Assembly (NCBI RefSeq): GCF_023169945.1
Contig: NZ_AP025591.1
Coordinates: forward strand, 4,460,481-4,524,480
Reading direction: 5' to 3'
DNA from: Anaeromyxobacter oryzae
GTDB lineage: Bacteria; Myxococcota; Myxococcia; Myxococcales; Anaeromyxobacteraceae
DNA: 64,000 nt
Below are positions 23,791-31,567 of the stretch, piece after piece; the stretch's first letter is position 1, and every line of letters begins with the position of its first letter. A program made the position numbers and the translations under genes. The notes under the pieces were generated by a model, which did no database searches, was not told the origin of the DNA, and saw only the letters and a list, made by a program, of their open reading frames with translations.

Positions 23791-24686
23791 CGCTCCGCAC
23801 CACCACGCTCGCCGCGCCCGCGCTCGTCCTGGCGCTCTCCGCCTGCTGGGTTCCGCTGGAGCAGGGGCGCCAGATGGAGGCGCGCCTCGACCGGATCGAG
23901 TCGACGCAGTCCGATCACGGACGCCGCATCGACGAGCAGCAGAAGGTCCTCCAGGGGCGTGTCGCCGCGGTCGACAAGAAGATCGTCGAGGTCCAGCAGA
24001 AGATCGACGAGCTGAACCAGGCCGCGCGCCGGAGCGGCGCCGATCTCGGCGTGCAGCTGTCGCGCCTCCAGGACGAGGTCGCGCGGCTGCGGGGCGAGGA
24101 GGAGGTCGCGCGGCACGACCTCTCCGAGCTCGACAAGAGCATCGCCACGTACCGCGCGAGGACCGACAAGCGCTTCGCGGGCCTGCAGGGGAAGGGCGCG
24201 CTCGACGAGGTGCTCGCGCAGGAGAAGCTCGAGACCCTCCCGAAGCAGGACGACAAGGCGGCGTTCTTCCAGCTGGCGCAGAAGACCGAGGGGGACGGTG
24301 ACACGGCCGTCGCCCGCGCGCTCTACGACGAGTACGTGAAGCGGTTCCCGAACGATCCGAACGCTGCGGAGGCGGCGTACCGGTCCGGCGAGCTGCTCAG
24401 CGCCCAGAAGCGCTGGCGCGACGCGGTCGTCGCGTACGGCTGGGTCTACGAGCACGCCCCGAAGTCGGATCGCCTCCCGGACTCGATGCTCGGGATGGGG
24501 AACGCGATGCTCGAGCTCGAGGACCTCCGGAAGGACGCGCCGGTCGTCCTGCGGGAGCTCGTCGACCGCTTCCCGAAGACCCCCGCCGCGGCGCGCGCGA
24601 AGGAGCGCCTCGCGCGCCTGCAGGCGTCGGAGTCGCCGCCCCCTCCCGCCGAGGGGAAGAAGAAGGCCGCGGCGAAGAAGAAGTAG
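23787..24686 (+). CDS. cpoB: CpoB/YbgF-like TPR lipoprotein
   Basis: A 299-residue envelope protein of the YbgF/CpoB type, which in other Proteobacteria coordinates PBP1B and Tol-Pal during outer-membrane constriction. The leader ends LALSAC (Cys20), so unlike E. coli CpoB it is a predicted lipoprotein. Residues 25-130 form a coiled coil (heptads with many Gln, Arg and Glu). Residues 150-275 carry three TPRs (AFFQLAQKTEGDG, RALYDEYVKRFPNDPNAAEA and following). The tail is lysine-rich (KKKAAAKKK). It follows pal after a short duplicated segment and shares its promoter. Synteny with pal makes the assignment firm. Confidence 0.88.
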   Translation: MTLRTTTLAAPALVLALSACWVPLEQGRQMEARLDRIESTQSDHGRRIDEQQKVLQGRVAAVDKKIVEVQQKIDELNQAARRSGADLGVQLSRLQDEVARLRGEEEVARHDLSELDKSIATYRARTDKRFAGLQGKGALDEVLAQEKLETLPKQDDKAAFFQLAQKTEGDGDTAVARALYDEYVKRFPNDPNAAEAAYRSGELLSAQKRWRDAVVAYGWVYEHAPKSDRLPDSMLGMGNAMLELEDLRKDAPVVLRELVDRFPKTPAAARAKERLARLQASESPPPPAEGKKKAAAKKK

Positions 24687-24856
24687 GGCACTCGACCCCC
24701 GCCTCACCCGGGACGTTGCAGCGCCGCCCCCTGCGAGTCACACCGTACATGTAGGTGCCGCGACGTAACCCGGCGAGATCACGCCGGGCCATCCGCCGGA
24801 ATGGGCGGCACGTCACTCGCACAGGCATGGCGCGAGGTACGTCCAGGGAGGTCGCG

Positions 24857-25402
24857 ATGGCACGGGTGCGCATCGGTGAGCTGCTCGTCGCCCGGGGGGC
24901 GCTCGATCCCGTCCAGCTGGAGAGCGCCCTCGCGCACCAGCGGCAGTGGGGCGGACGGATCGGCCGCTCGATCGTGAGCCTCGGGTTCATGAAGGAGCGC
25001 GCCGTGCTCGACGCCGTCGGCGCGCAGCTCGGCGTGCCCGTCGTGGATCTCCGCGATCGGGAGGTGCCGCGCGAGGTCCTGGCGCTCGTCCCGCAGAAGC
25101 TCATCCGCTCGCGGCGCGTCCTCCCGCTCGCGCGGCTCTCCGAGGCGCGCCGCGGGCCGCTCCAGGTCGCCGTCCCCGACGCCGGCGACCTCGGGGTCCT
25201 CGACGAGCTCGCGTTCGCGACGGGGATGGTCGTGCAGCCGTTGCTCGCGGCGGACTCCGAACTCGACGAGGCGATCGCGTACCACCTCGACGGCGTCCCG
25301 CGCCGCGGCGACGCCTCCGCGCGGCGCGACGCGATCGACCTGCCGGAGGACACGAACCCGCTCACGGTCCTCCGGCGGGGCGAGGACGAGCCGCGGAACT
25401 AG
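24857..25402 (+). CDS. stand-alone MshEN / GspE N-terminal domain protein
   Basis: A 181-residue protein consisting almost entirely of a GspE N-terminal (MshEN) domain without the secretion ATPase that normally follows. Two motif copies are visible: RIGELLVARGALDPVQL then RIGRSIVSLGFMKERAVL, each ending near a Gln. In MshE-type proteins this pair of about 24-residue motifs binds cyclic-di-GMP. A central PVVDL...ALVPQKLIRSRRVLPL segment is also typical of the family. The start at 24857 is set by GGGAGG six bases upstream; the frame is open further 5' but without a ribosome site. It could act as a c-di-GMP receptor for pili, secretion or gliding. Converges on the next gene with 1 base between. 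Confidence 0.83.
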   Translation: MARVRIGELLVARGALDPVQLESALAHQRQWGGRIGRSIVSLGFMKERAVLDAVGAQLGVPVVDLRDREVPREVLALVPQKLIRSRRVLPLARLSEARRGPLQVAVPDAGDLGVLDELAFATGMVVQPLLAADSELDEAIAYHLDGVPRRGDASARRDAIDLPEDTNPLTVLRRGEDEPRN

Positions 25403-25403
25403 G

Positions 25404-27071
25404 CTAGGCGTCGGCCGGATCGTCCTCGAGCTCCGCCGCGTCGCCCGGCGCGCGGCCTTCCTCGTGCAGCCCCCACTGGCCGATCCGCTTCATCACGGTG
25501 CTCTTCGCGATCTGCAGCTCCTTCACGACCGCGGCGCGCTTGCCGCGGTTCCGCCGCAGCGAGAGCCGGATCGCCTCGCGCTCGATCTCCTCCAGCGTGA
25601 GGCCGCGCACGTAGAGCGTGTCGTCGTCACCGGTGTCGCCGGGGGCGGCGCGGGTGTCCTCGAAGGTGATCGCCGACGCGGGGACGTGCTGGCCCTCGCC
25701 GCGGAAGAGGAGGGCGCGCTGGACGACGTTGCGGAGCTGCCGGACGTTGCCGGGCCAGTCGTAGCCCTCGAGCTTCGCGAGGGCCTCGTCGGTGAACCGG
25801 ACCGCCACGCCGCGGGGCGCGGCCCGGGCGAGGAACGCCTCGGCGAGCGCGCGGACGTCCCCGCGCCGCCGCCGGAGCGGCGGGACGGTGATCGGCACGA
25901 CGCAGAGCCGGTAGAACAGGTCCTCGCGGAACTTCCCGGCCCGGACCTGCGCGCGGAGATCCCGGTGTGTCGCCGCGACGATGCGGACGCTCACCTGCAG
26001 CGGCCGCGACGCGCCGACCCGCTTCACCTCGCCGAGCTCGAGGACCCGCAGGAGCTTCGGCTGGAGGTCGAGCGGGAGCTCGCCGATCTCGTCGAGGAAG
26101 ATGGTCCCGCGGTCCGCCTCCTCGAAGGCGCCCTTCCGGAGCCGCTCGGCGCCGGAGAACGCGCCCTTCTCGTGCCCGAACAGCTCCGACTCGATGAGGG
26201 TCTCCGCGATGGCCGAGCAGTTCACCGGGATGAACGGCGCGTCTCGCCGCGTCGACCGCGCGTGCAGGGCGCGCGCGACGAGCTCCTTCCCGGTGCCGGT
26301 CTCGCCGAGGATCGTCACGGCCGCGTCCGAGGCGCCCACGCGCTCGACGAGCTCGAACACCTGCCGCATCCCGGGGTCGCGGGAGATCATCCCCTCGAAG
26401 GCCTCGGCGCGCGGCGGCTCGGGCGCGTCGCGCGGCTCGAGCACGAGCTCCGCGTCGCCGAGCGTCACGGTGACGCCGAACGGCAGCTCGGCCTGGGCGA
26501 CGCGCGCGCCGGAGATGAACGTGCCGTTCGTCGAGCCGAGGTCGACGAGGTGCCAGCGGCCCGCCTGCGGCGCGATCCGGAGGTGGCGCGCCGAGACGAA
26601 CGGGTCGTCGACGGGCGCGTCGCACGTCGGCTCCTTGCCGACGATCACGCCCGCGGAGGTGACCGGCACCGTCCGCTCGCGCCCGCCCGCGCGCACGCGG
26701 AGGCGCGCCGCGGGGATCGGGGCGGACGCGCCCGGGGCGGCGCGGACCTCGGTCCCGCCGGAGAGCCGCGTCTCGTCGCCGCCGTCCGCGACCGCCGCCC
26801 GGAACAGGGCGCGCCAGGTGCCGAGGCCGATCTCGGCGCCGTCGTCGAGCCGCGCCTCCGGGACGTCGGCCCCCCCGACGCGCGTGCCGCGCCCGGAGCG
26901 GTCGACCAGGTGGAAGGCGTCGCCGCGCCGCTCGACGACGGCGTGCACGCGGGAGAGCGCGGGATCGGGCAGGGAGACGTCGCAGTCGGGGGCGCGGCCG
27001 ATGGCGGTCCGGTCCCCGAGGGCCACGCGGAGGAGCTCCTCCCCGTGGCGGAAGAACGCCAGCTCGGGCAT
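25404..27071 (-). CDS. sigma-54-dependent activator with two FHA domains
   Basis: A 555-residue enhancer-binding protein that replaces the receiver domain with two tandem forkhead-associated domains. FHA1 (about 20-95) has IGRAPDCDV, LSRVHA and DRSGRGTRVGG. FHA2 (about 140-215) has VGKEPTCDAPV, VSARHLRI and DLGSTNGTFISG. The AAA+ domain (about 232-455) has GETGTGKE, the sigma-54 loop written GAFSGA instead of GAFTGA, and GTIFLDEIGEL. A Fis-type HTH (KRAAVVKELQIAKSTVMKRI) and acidic tail end the protein. Such proteins are a myxobacterial speciality and usually answer Ser/Thr kinases through phosphothreonine binding. No kinase gene is adjacent. The ATG at 27071 is the obvious start. Confidence 0.93.
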   Translation of the reverse strand: MPELAFFRHGEELLRVALGDRTAIGRAPDCDVSLPDPALSRVHAVVERRGDAFHLVDRSGRGTRVGGADVPEARLDDGAEIGLGTWRALFRAAVADGGDETRLSGGTEVRAAPGASAPIPAARLRVRAGGRERTVPVTSAGVIVGKEPTCDAPVDDPFVSARHLRIAPQAGRWHLVDLGSTNGTFISGARVAQAELPFGVTVTLGDAELVLEPRDAPEPPRAEAFEGMISRDPGMRQVFELVERVGASDAAVTILGETGTGKELVARALHARSTRRDAPFIPVNCSAIAETLIESELFGHEKGAFSGAERLRKGAFEEADRGTIFLDEIGELPLDLQPKLLRVLELGEVKRVGASRPLQVSVRIVAATHRDLRAQVRAGKFREDLFYRLCVVPITVPPLRRRRGDVRALAEAFLARAAPRGVAVRFTDEALAKLEGYDWPGNVRQLRNVVQRALLFRGEGQHVPASAITFEDTRAAPGDTGDDDTLYVRGLTLEEIEREAIRLSLRRNRGKRAAVVKELQIAKSTVMKRIGQWGLHEEGRAPGDAAELEDDPADA

Positions 27072-27185
27072 GGAGCCGAGGCTAGCGGAGCCGCAGCGCT
27101 GTTGGGAAGGGGGAACTTTCCCCTGAGTGTCTGGGACGCAGGGTCGTAGCGGCGCCGTCGCAGGGAGACGGCCGACCGGCGTCCG

Positions 27186-27800
27186 CTACTCGCCGATCCG
27201 CCGGCTCGCCTCGCCGATCGCGGCCGCGAGGCCCGGGTAGTCGCGGACGACGGGGAACTGCGGGAACTCGGCGACGACGTTCGCGGGCGGGCGGAACAGG
27301 ATCCCGGCGTGCGCCTCGGCGAGCATGGCCGTGTCGTTGTACGAGTCGCCCGCCGCGATCACCTTGAACGCGAGCTGCTTCAGGGCCCGGACCGAGGCGC
27401 GCTTCTGGTCGGGCATGCGGAGCCGGTACCCGGTGACGAAGCCGCTCGCGTCCGTCTCGAGGCGATGGCAGAAGAGCGTCGGCATCCCGAGCTGCGCCAT
27501 GAGCGGCATGGCGAACTCGTAGAAGGTGTCCGAGAGGATGATCACCTGGTGGCGCGTGCGGATCGCGTCGAGGAAGTCCTTCGCGCCCGGCTCGGGCCCC
27601 ATCTGCGCGATGACCCGCTGGATGTCCAGGAGCCCGAGGCCATGCTTCTTCAGGATCTCGAGCCGGAACCGCATGAGCTTGTCGTAGTCCGGCTCGTCCC
27701 GCGTCGTCCGTCGCAGCTCGGGGATGCCGGTGCGCTCGGAGAACGCGATCCAGATCTCGGGGACGAGCACACCTTCGAGGTCGAGGGCGACGATCTGCAC
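27186..27800 (-). CDS. thrH: bifunctional phosphoserine phosphatase / homoserine phosphotransferase
   Basis: A HAD-superfamily enzyme of 204 residues, the normal ThrH length. The opening [14 protein letters not shown] (nucleophile Asp7), [14 protein letters not shown] and [18 protein letters not shown] match Pseudomonas ThrH very closely. ThrH dephosphorylates phosphoserine and can pass the phosphate to homoserine, linking serine and threonine synthesis. A conventional type II homoserine kinase gene lies 1.7 kb away, so homoserine could be phosphorylated by two routes. The ATG at 27800 starts at [10 protein letters not shown] as in homologues. Minus strand, single gene. Confidence 0.93.
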   Translation of the reverse strand: MQIVALDLEGVLVPEIWIAFSERTGIPELRRTTRDEPDYDKLMRFRLEILKKHGLGLLDIQRVIAQMGPEPGAKDFLDAIRTRHQVIILSDTFYEFAMPLMAQLGMPTLFCHRLETDASGFVTGYRLRMPDQKRASVRALKQLAFKVIAAGDSYNDTAMLAEAHAGILFRPPANVVAEFPQFPVVRDYPGLAAAIGEASRRIGE

Positions 27801-27897
27801 GTTTCGGGCTCCTGGCGATGCGGGCCGCGCAGTGTAGCACTTCTCGGTCGCGGTCCGGATCGGGCGACGCCCGTCGGGCGCCCCGCGACTCCGCCTC

Positions 27898-27921
27898 CCC
27901 CGACCCTCGACAGGCTCGGGG
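27898..27921. repeat. dispersed palindromic element, intergenic copy
   Basis: CCCCGA (27898-27903) pairs with TCGGGG (27916-27921) around CCCTCGACAGGC. The core matches the element at 18563-18582 on the opposite strand. Similar palindromes are common in GC-rich Proteobacteria. It may also end transcription of the TPR gene. Confidence 0.55.
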
Positions 27922-27942
27922 AAAGGCTCGAGGCGAGCGGCG

Positions 27943-28767
27943 TCAGCCGTGCGCGAGCTCGTCGTACTCGGGCGTACCCTTGAGCCCGTCGAACATCGGG
28001 TCCGACTGCAGCCACCCGCGGACCTTGGCGGCGTCCTGGGCGACCGCCTTCCGGAGCGCCTCGAGGGCGTCGCGCGGCTTGCCCCACAGCGCGTACAGCG
28101 CGGCGATGTTGTAGTTCAGCAGGAGGTCCTCGGGCTGGATCGCCTTCGCCTTCGCGTACGCTCGCTCGGCCTCGGCGTAGAAGCCCTTCTGCGCGTAGCA
28201 GATGCCGAGGTCGAGCTCCGCCTCGAAGTTCCCCGGCTCGAGCCGGACCACGTCCTTCAGCTGCGTGATGGCACCCCGGAAGTCGCCCTCGTCCATGAGC
28301 AGCGCGGCGAGCTCGTGGCGCGGGAACGGATCCTTCGGGTCGAGCTCGATCGCCAGCCCGAGCTCCCTGGCCGCCTCGTCGTTCTTGCCCTGGTCGGCGT
28401 AGGTGAGGCCGAGGTTCAGGTGCGCGTCCGGGTACTCGGGGTCGAGCTGGATCGCCTCGCGGTACTCGGCGACCGCCATGTCGGCGCCGTGCGAGGAGAG
28501 GAAGCAGGCGAGGTTGTAGTGGGCCGTCGCGCTGTCGGGCTCGAGCGTGATCGCCGTGAGGTACTCGTGCAACGCCTCCCGGAAGAGCTTCTTCTCGGAG
28601 TAGACCGTCGCGAGGTTGTCATGCGCATGCGCCGAGCTCGGGTCGAGCTCGATCGCCTTCTTGAACTCCTTGATGGCCTCGTCGAGCCACCCGCGGTCGG
28701 CAAGCTCGATCCCCCGCGAGTTGTGCTCGTCGGAGAGCGCGATGTGGTCCTTCTTGTCCCGGCTCAC
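27943..28767 (-). CDS. TPR-repeat protein
   Basis: A cytoplasmic protein of about 274 residues made of seven tetratricopeptide repeats of 34 residues, from [20 protein letters not shown] through [21 protein letters not shown]. Each repeat has the usual Gly/Ala at position 8, Ala at 20 and Pro at 32 ([30 protein letters not shown]). No signal peptide, membrane segment or enzymatic domain is seen, so it should be a scaffold; partners are unknown. The start is uncertain: GTG at 28767 begins the recognisable protein, and a GTG at 28821 would add 18 residues of non-conserved sequence. Neither has a good ribosome site. Confidence 0.8.
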   Translation of the reverse strand: MSRDKKDHIALSDEHNSRGIELADRGWLDEAIKEFKKAIELDPSSAHAHDNLATVYSEKKLFREALHEYLTAITLEPDSATAHYNLACFLSSHGADMAVAEYREAIQLDPEYPDAHLNLGLTYADQGKNDEAARELGLAIELDPKDPFPRHELAALLMDEGDFRGAITQLKDVVRLEPGNFEAELDLGICYAQKGFYAEAERAYAKAKAIQPEDLLLNYNIAALYALWGKPRDALEALRKAVAQDAAKVRGWLQSDPMFDGLKGTPEYDELAHG

Positions 28768-28905
28768 GGCGGCGAGTCTACTTTCGATCGCCCCCCGGCG
28801 GGGGGACGACGGGCGGCCCACGGAAATCTAACCGGCGGGCAGGCGCGCCGGCCACGGAAGGAACGGGAGCGCCCGCCTGCTCGGCGGCTCCGGAGGTGAA
28901 CGCGG

Positions 28906-29436
28906 ATGTCCAGGCGCAGCGCGGTCCAGCTCCTTGCGGCGGCCGCCGTCGCGCTCGCCGCGACCGTCACCTGGCGCCTGACCCGGGCGCCGCCCCGCGA
29001 CGAGGACCGGATCCGCGCGCTGCTCGACTCGGCCGCGCGCGCCGCGGAGGAGCGGCGGCCGGCCGAAGTGGTGATCGCGCTGTCGGAGCGGTTCCGGGGG
29101 CAGGGGCTCGACCGGCAAGGCGTGAAGCAGCTCGTCGCGTGGCAGGTCCTCCGCGGCGAGTGGGTCGCCGTCTCGATCGCCGGCGCCGCCGTCGCGGTGG
29201 AGGGCGACGCGGCGCGCGCGAACGTGGACGCGATCCTGTCGCGCGCGGCAGGGAAGGGGAAGACGCTCGCGGGCCTCCTGCCCGGCGAGGCGACCGCGCA
29301 CCGCTTCGCGTGCCGCCTCGAGCGGGAGGACGGCGAGTGGCGCGTCGTCTCCGCCGAGTGGCGCCCCATCTCGCTCGCCGAGGCGATCGCGGGTCCGCCC
29401 GATCCGGGCGCGCCGGCGCCGGGCGGCGGGCATTGA
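28906..29436 (+). CDS. membrane-anchored NTF2-like protein
   Basis: A 176-residue protein with a single N-terminal anchor or uncleaved signal (residues 6-22, Ala/Val/Leu-rich). A globular domain follows, with helices DRIRALLDSAARAAEERRP then strands (EWVAVSIAGAAVAVEGDAARANV, CRLEREDGEWRVVSAEW). That order fits an NTF2-like cone fold, often a ligand-binding or accessory domain. The tail is Pro/Gly-rich. The ATG follows GGAGGTGA by 9 bases, the best ribosome site in this stretch. It precedes thrB by 62 bases; a shared transcript is possible. Function unknown. Confidence 0.7.
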   Translation: MSRRSAVQLLAAAAVALAATVTWRLTRAPPRDEDRIRALLDSAARAAEERRPAEVVIALSERFRGQGLDRQGVKQLVAWQVLRGEWVAVSIAGAAVAVEGDAARANVDAILSRAAGKGKTLAGLLPGEATAHRFACRLEREDGEWRVVSAEWRPISLAEAIAGPPDPGAPAPGGGH

Positions 29437-29498
29437 CGCCGCCGCGGCCGAGCGGGCATTCTCCCCGTCCCGGCGCGCCCGCGGCGCACCCCGACCCG

Positions 29499-30467
29499 AT
29501 GGCCCTCTACACCGTCCTCACCCCCGAAGAGATCGCGGCGGTCGTTCGCCGGTTCGGGCTACCCGCGCCCGACCGCGTGAAGCCCGAGCCGAAGGGCGCG
29601 GTGAACACGAACTACCACGTGTGGGCGGGCGGCGAGCGGTACTTCCTCCGCATCAACGAGGGCAAGACCGAGGCCGACGTGCGGTTCGAGGCCGAGGTGC
29701 AGCGCTACCTGTTCGACGCGCGCTTCCCGGTCCCGCACCTGCACCTCGCCGACGACGGCCGCCCGTTCGTGCCGTTCGCAGGCAAGCCGGCGATGCTGTT
29801 CTCCTACGCCCCGGGCGAGGAGATCGCGCTCGGGGCGGCCGGCCCGGACCGGTGCCGGCGCGTCGGCGAGCAGCTCGGGCGCCTCCACGATCTGTCGGCC
29901 GGCTTCACGCACGAGCGCGCGAACCCGTACGCGGTGCCGCGCGTGGCCGGCTGGATCGCCGAGCTGCGGCCGGAGGGCGACGGCGACGCGGACGTGAAGG
30001 CCGCGCTCCCGGTGCTGGAGGACGAGCTCGCGCGTGCCGCGGCGCTGCCGGGCGCGCCGCGCGGCCTCGTGCACGGCGACCTGTTCGTCGACAACGTGCT
30101 CTGGGTGGGCGACCGGGTGAGCTTCGTGCTCGACTGGGAGATGAGCTGCGTCGACCCGTTCGCCTACGACCTCGGGGTCGCGGTGAACGCGTGGTGCTAC
30201 GTGCACGGCTACGATTCCGCGCGCGCGAGGGCGCTCGTCTCGGGCTACCGCTCCAAGCGCCGCCTCGAGCCGGAGACCGTGGACGCCGTGTACGCCTGGG
30301 CGAGGTACGCGGCGCTGCGCTTCACGGCCTCGCGGATCCACGCCTTCCACCGCGCCGCGCTCGGGGAGGACCGGCTCGCGTGGAAGGACTGGCGCCGCTA
30401 CCGGGACCGGCTGCTCGCGCTCCGCGCGATGGGCGAGGGCGGCTACCGCGAGCTGCTCGGGCTGTGA
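29499..30467 (+). CDS. thrB: homoserine kinase, type II (APH fold)
   Basis: A 322-residue kinase of the aminoglycoside-phosphotransferase fold, resembling type II homoserine kinase, which phosphorylates homoserine on the way to threonine. The N-lobe shows GAVNTNYHVWAGGERYFLRINEG, with the conserved NTNY. The C-lobe has the catalytic loop LVHGDLFVDNVLW (His192, Asp194, Asn199) and the metal motif DWEMSCVDPFAYDLGVAVNAW. The frame is open upstream but the ATG at 29499 gives MALYTVLTPEEIAAV, the expected family start. Choline or other small-molecule kinases share this fold, so substrate is inferred. Gene order with thrH nearby supports threonine metabolism. Confidence 0.85.
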   Translation: MALYTVLTPEEIAAVVRRFGLPAPDRVKPEPKGAVNTNYHVWAGGERYFLRINEGKTEADVRFEAEVQRYLFDARFPVPHLHLADDGRPFVPFAGKPAMLFSYAPGEEIALGAAGPDRCRRVGEQLGRLHDLSAGFTHERANPYAVPRVAGWIAELRPEGDGDADVKAALPVLEDELARAAALPGAPRGLVHGDLFVDNVLWVGDRVSFVLDWEMSCVDPFAYDLGVAVNAWCYVHGYDSARARALVSGYRSKRRLEPETVDAVYAWARYAALRFTASRIHAFHRAALGEDRLAWKDWRRYRDRLLALRAMGEGGYRELLGL

Positions 30468-30486
30468 GCCGGGGCGGCGGTCGCTG

Positions 30487-30966
30487 CTAGAGCCCGCCCG
30501 CGAACAGCCACTTCCCGCCGAGCTTCCGGAGGCGGAACTGGTGGATGTCGGAGTCGCGGCGCGCGACGTCCCCCGCCGGCGTCTTCACGCGGTACCACGA
30601 ATCGTAGAACACCTCCGCGACCGCGCGGTCGTTCTGCACCTGGATGTTCCGGAGGGTGAGGTCGAGGTTCATCGCGTCGACCTTCTCGAGGTCCTGGGGG
30701 AGCCGCTTCTCGAGGATCGCGCGATCCACGTCGTCCTCGGGCTCGGGCGTGCCGGAGTTGTCGAAGTAGTCGGGCGAGACCATCGCCAGGATCGCCGCGG
30801 CGTCCCGCTGGCGCATCGCGTCGCGGTACGCCCGGATGAGCTCGAAGATCGCGCGGGTGTCCGGATCGTCCTTGATCTCCGTGCCGGGCAGGAGGCGCGG
30901 GCTGCACGCCGCGGCGGCGAGGGCGAGCAGCACGAGGGGGAGGCGGAGCAGCGCGGAAGCTCTCAT
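30487..30966 (-). CDS. NTF2-like lipoprotein
   Basis: A 159-residue predicted lipoprotein (lipobox AAAAC, Cys21). After a short linker comes one domain: a long helix (TRAIFELIRAYRDAMRQRDAAAILAMVSPDYFDNSG), then strands (DLTLRNIQVQNDRAVAEVFYDSWYRV and RKLGGKWLFAGGL). This helix-plus-curved-sheet order is that of NTF2-like/SnoaL domains. No catalytic residues can be named. The gene is divergent from the SCP2-like gene and convergent with thrB, with 19 bases between stops. Probable envelope protein of unknown role. Confidence 0.72.
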   Translation of the reverse strand: MRASALLRLPLVLLALAAAACSPRLLPGTEIKDDPDTRAIFELIRAYRDAMRQRDAAAILAMVSPDYFDNSGTPEPEDDVDRAILEKRLPQDLEKVDAMNLDLTLRNIQVQNDRAVAEVFYDSWYRVKTPAGDVARRDSDIHQFRLRKLGGKWLFAGGL

Positions 30967-31092
30967 GGGGCCGGACTTTGGCCCGGTCCGGGGAGGCCGT
31001 CAACGAGGGAAACCGCGCTCCTGCGACGCGCCCCGCGCGGCGCGCGCGACGCCTCTCGCCGGAGGGCCGCCGGGCTGTTTAGATTCGGCCCC

Positions 31093-31563
31093 ATGCCCGC
31101 CAAGAGCTTCGAGGCCCTGCGCACCTTCTTCGAGACGGCGCCCGCCGCGCGGAAGGCGGCCCGCCCGCTCTCCCGCAACGCGTGCGTCAACGTCGCCCTC
31201 GAGGGTGGCCCCGCGTGCTTCACGATGGAGAGCGGGGGGCCGGCGCTCCGGGAGGGAGCGGCACCCGACCCGGACTTCACCCTGACGCTGCCCGACGGGG
31301 CCGTGCAGCGGCTCACCACCCTCGCGTCGGACGACGTGGGCGAGTTCGGGATCGCCTTCTTCAAGCTCGTCCTGGAGCACGATCCCGCCTACAAGGTCCG
31401 CGTCCGGATCGACGCCCCGACCACCCGCCTGCTCGGGCACGGCTACCTCGGCGTGCTCGCCATCGGCGGCATGAAGGTGAGCTGGTGGCTGCTCAAGAAC
31501 GGCGTGAAGAACCCGAAGGCCGCGATCGATCGGCTCCGCGGCGGCGGCGCGCAGGGCGCGTAG
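31093..31563 (+). CDS. SCP2-like lipid-binding protein
   Basis: A 156-residue cytoplasmic protein. The sequence VNVALEGGPACFTMESGGP, then DPDFTLTLPDGAVQRLTT and FKLVLEHDPAYKVRVRI, follows the strand-helix pattern of sterol carrier protein 2 domains, in which DVTLTLSDEDFLAL-like segments occur. The C-terminal third (LLGHGYLGVLAIGGMKVSWWLL) is a hydrophobic helix that could line a lipid pocket. Start at 31093 is the first ATG in a sensible position; TAGATT ending 7 bases before it looks like a -10 element, so the transcript may be leaderless. SCP2 assignment is tentative. Confidence 0.6.
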   Translation: MPAKSFEALRTFFETAPAARKAARPLSRNACVNVALEGGPACFTMESGGPALREGAAPDPDFTLTLPDGAVQRLTTLASDDVGEFGIAFFKLVLEHDPAYKVRVRIDAPTTRLLGHGYLGVLAIGGMKVSWWLLKNGVKNPKAAIDRLRGGGAQGA

Positions 31564-31567
31564 CCGT

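Noticed and set aside
24743-24755. TACATGTA-centred palindrome before the MshEN gene
   Set aside because: Only the central 8 bases are symmetric; too short to support a regulatory site without other copies.
27110-27123. GGGGAA-CT-TTCCCC palindrome upstream of the double-FHA activator gene
   Set aside because: It could be an operator, but a single 6-bp inverted repeat in GC-rich DNA is weak evidence.
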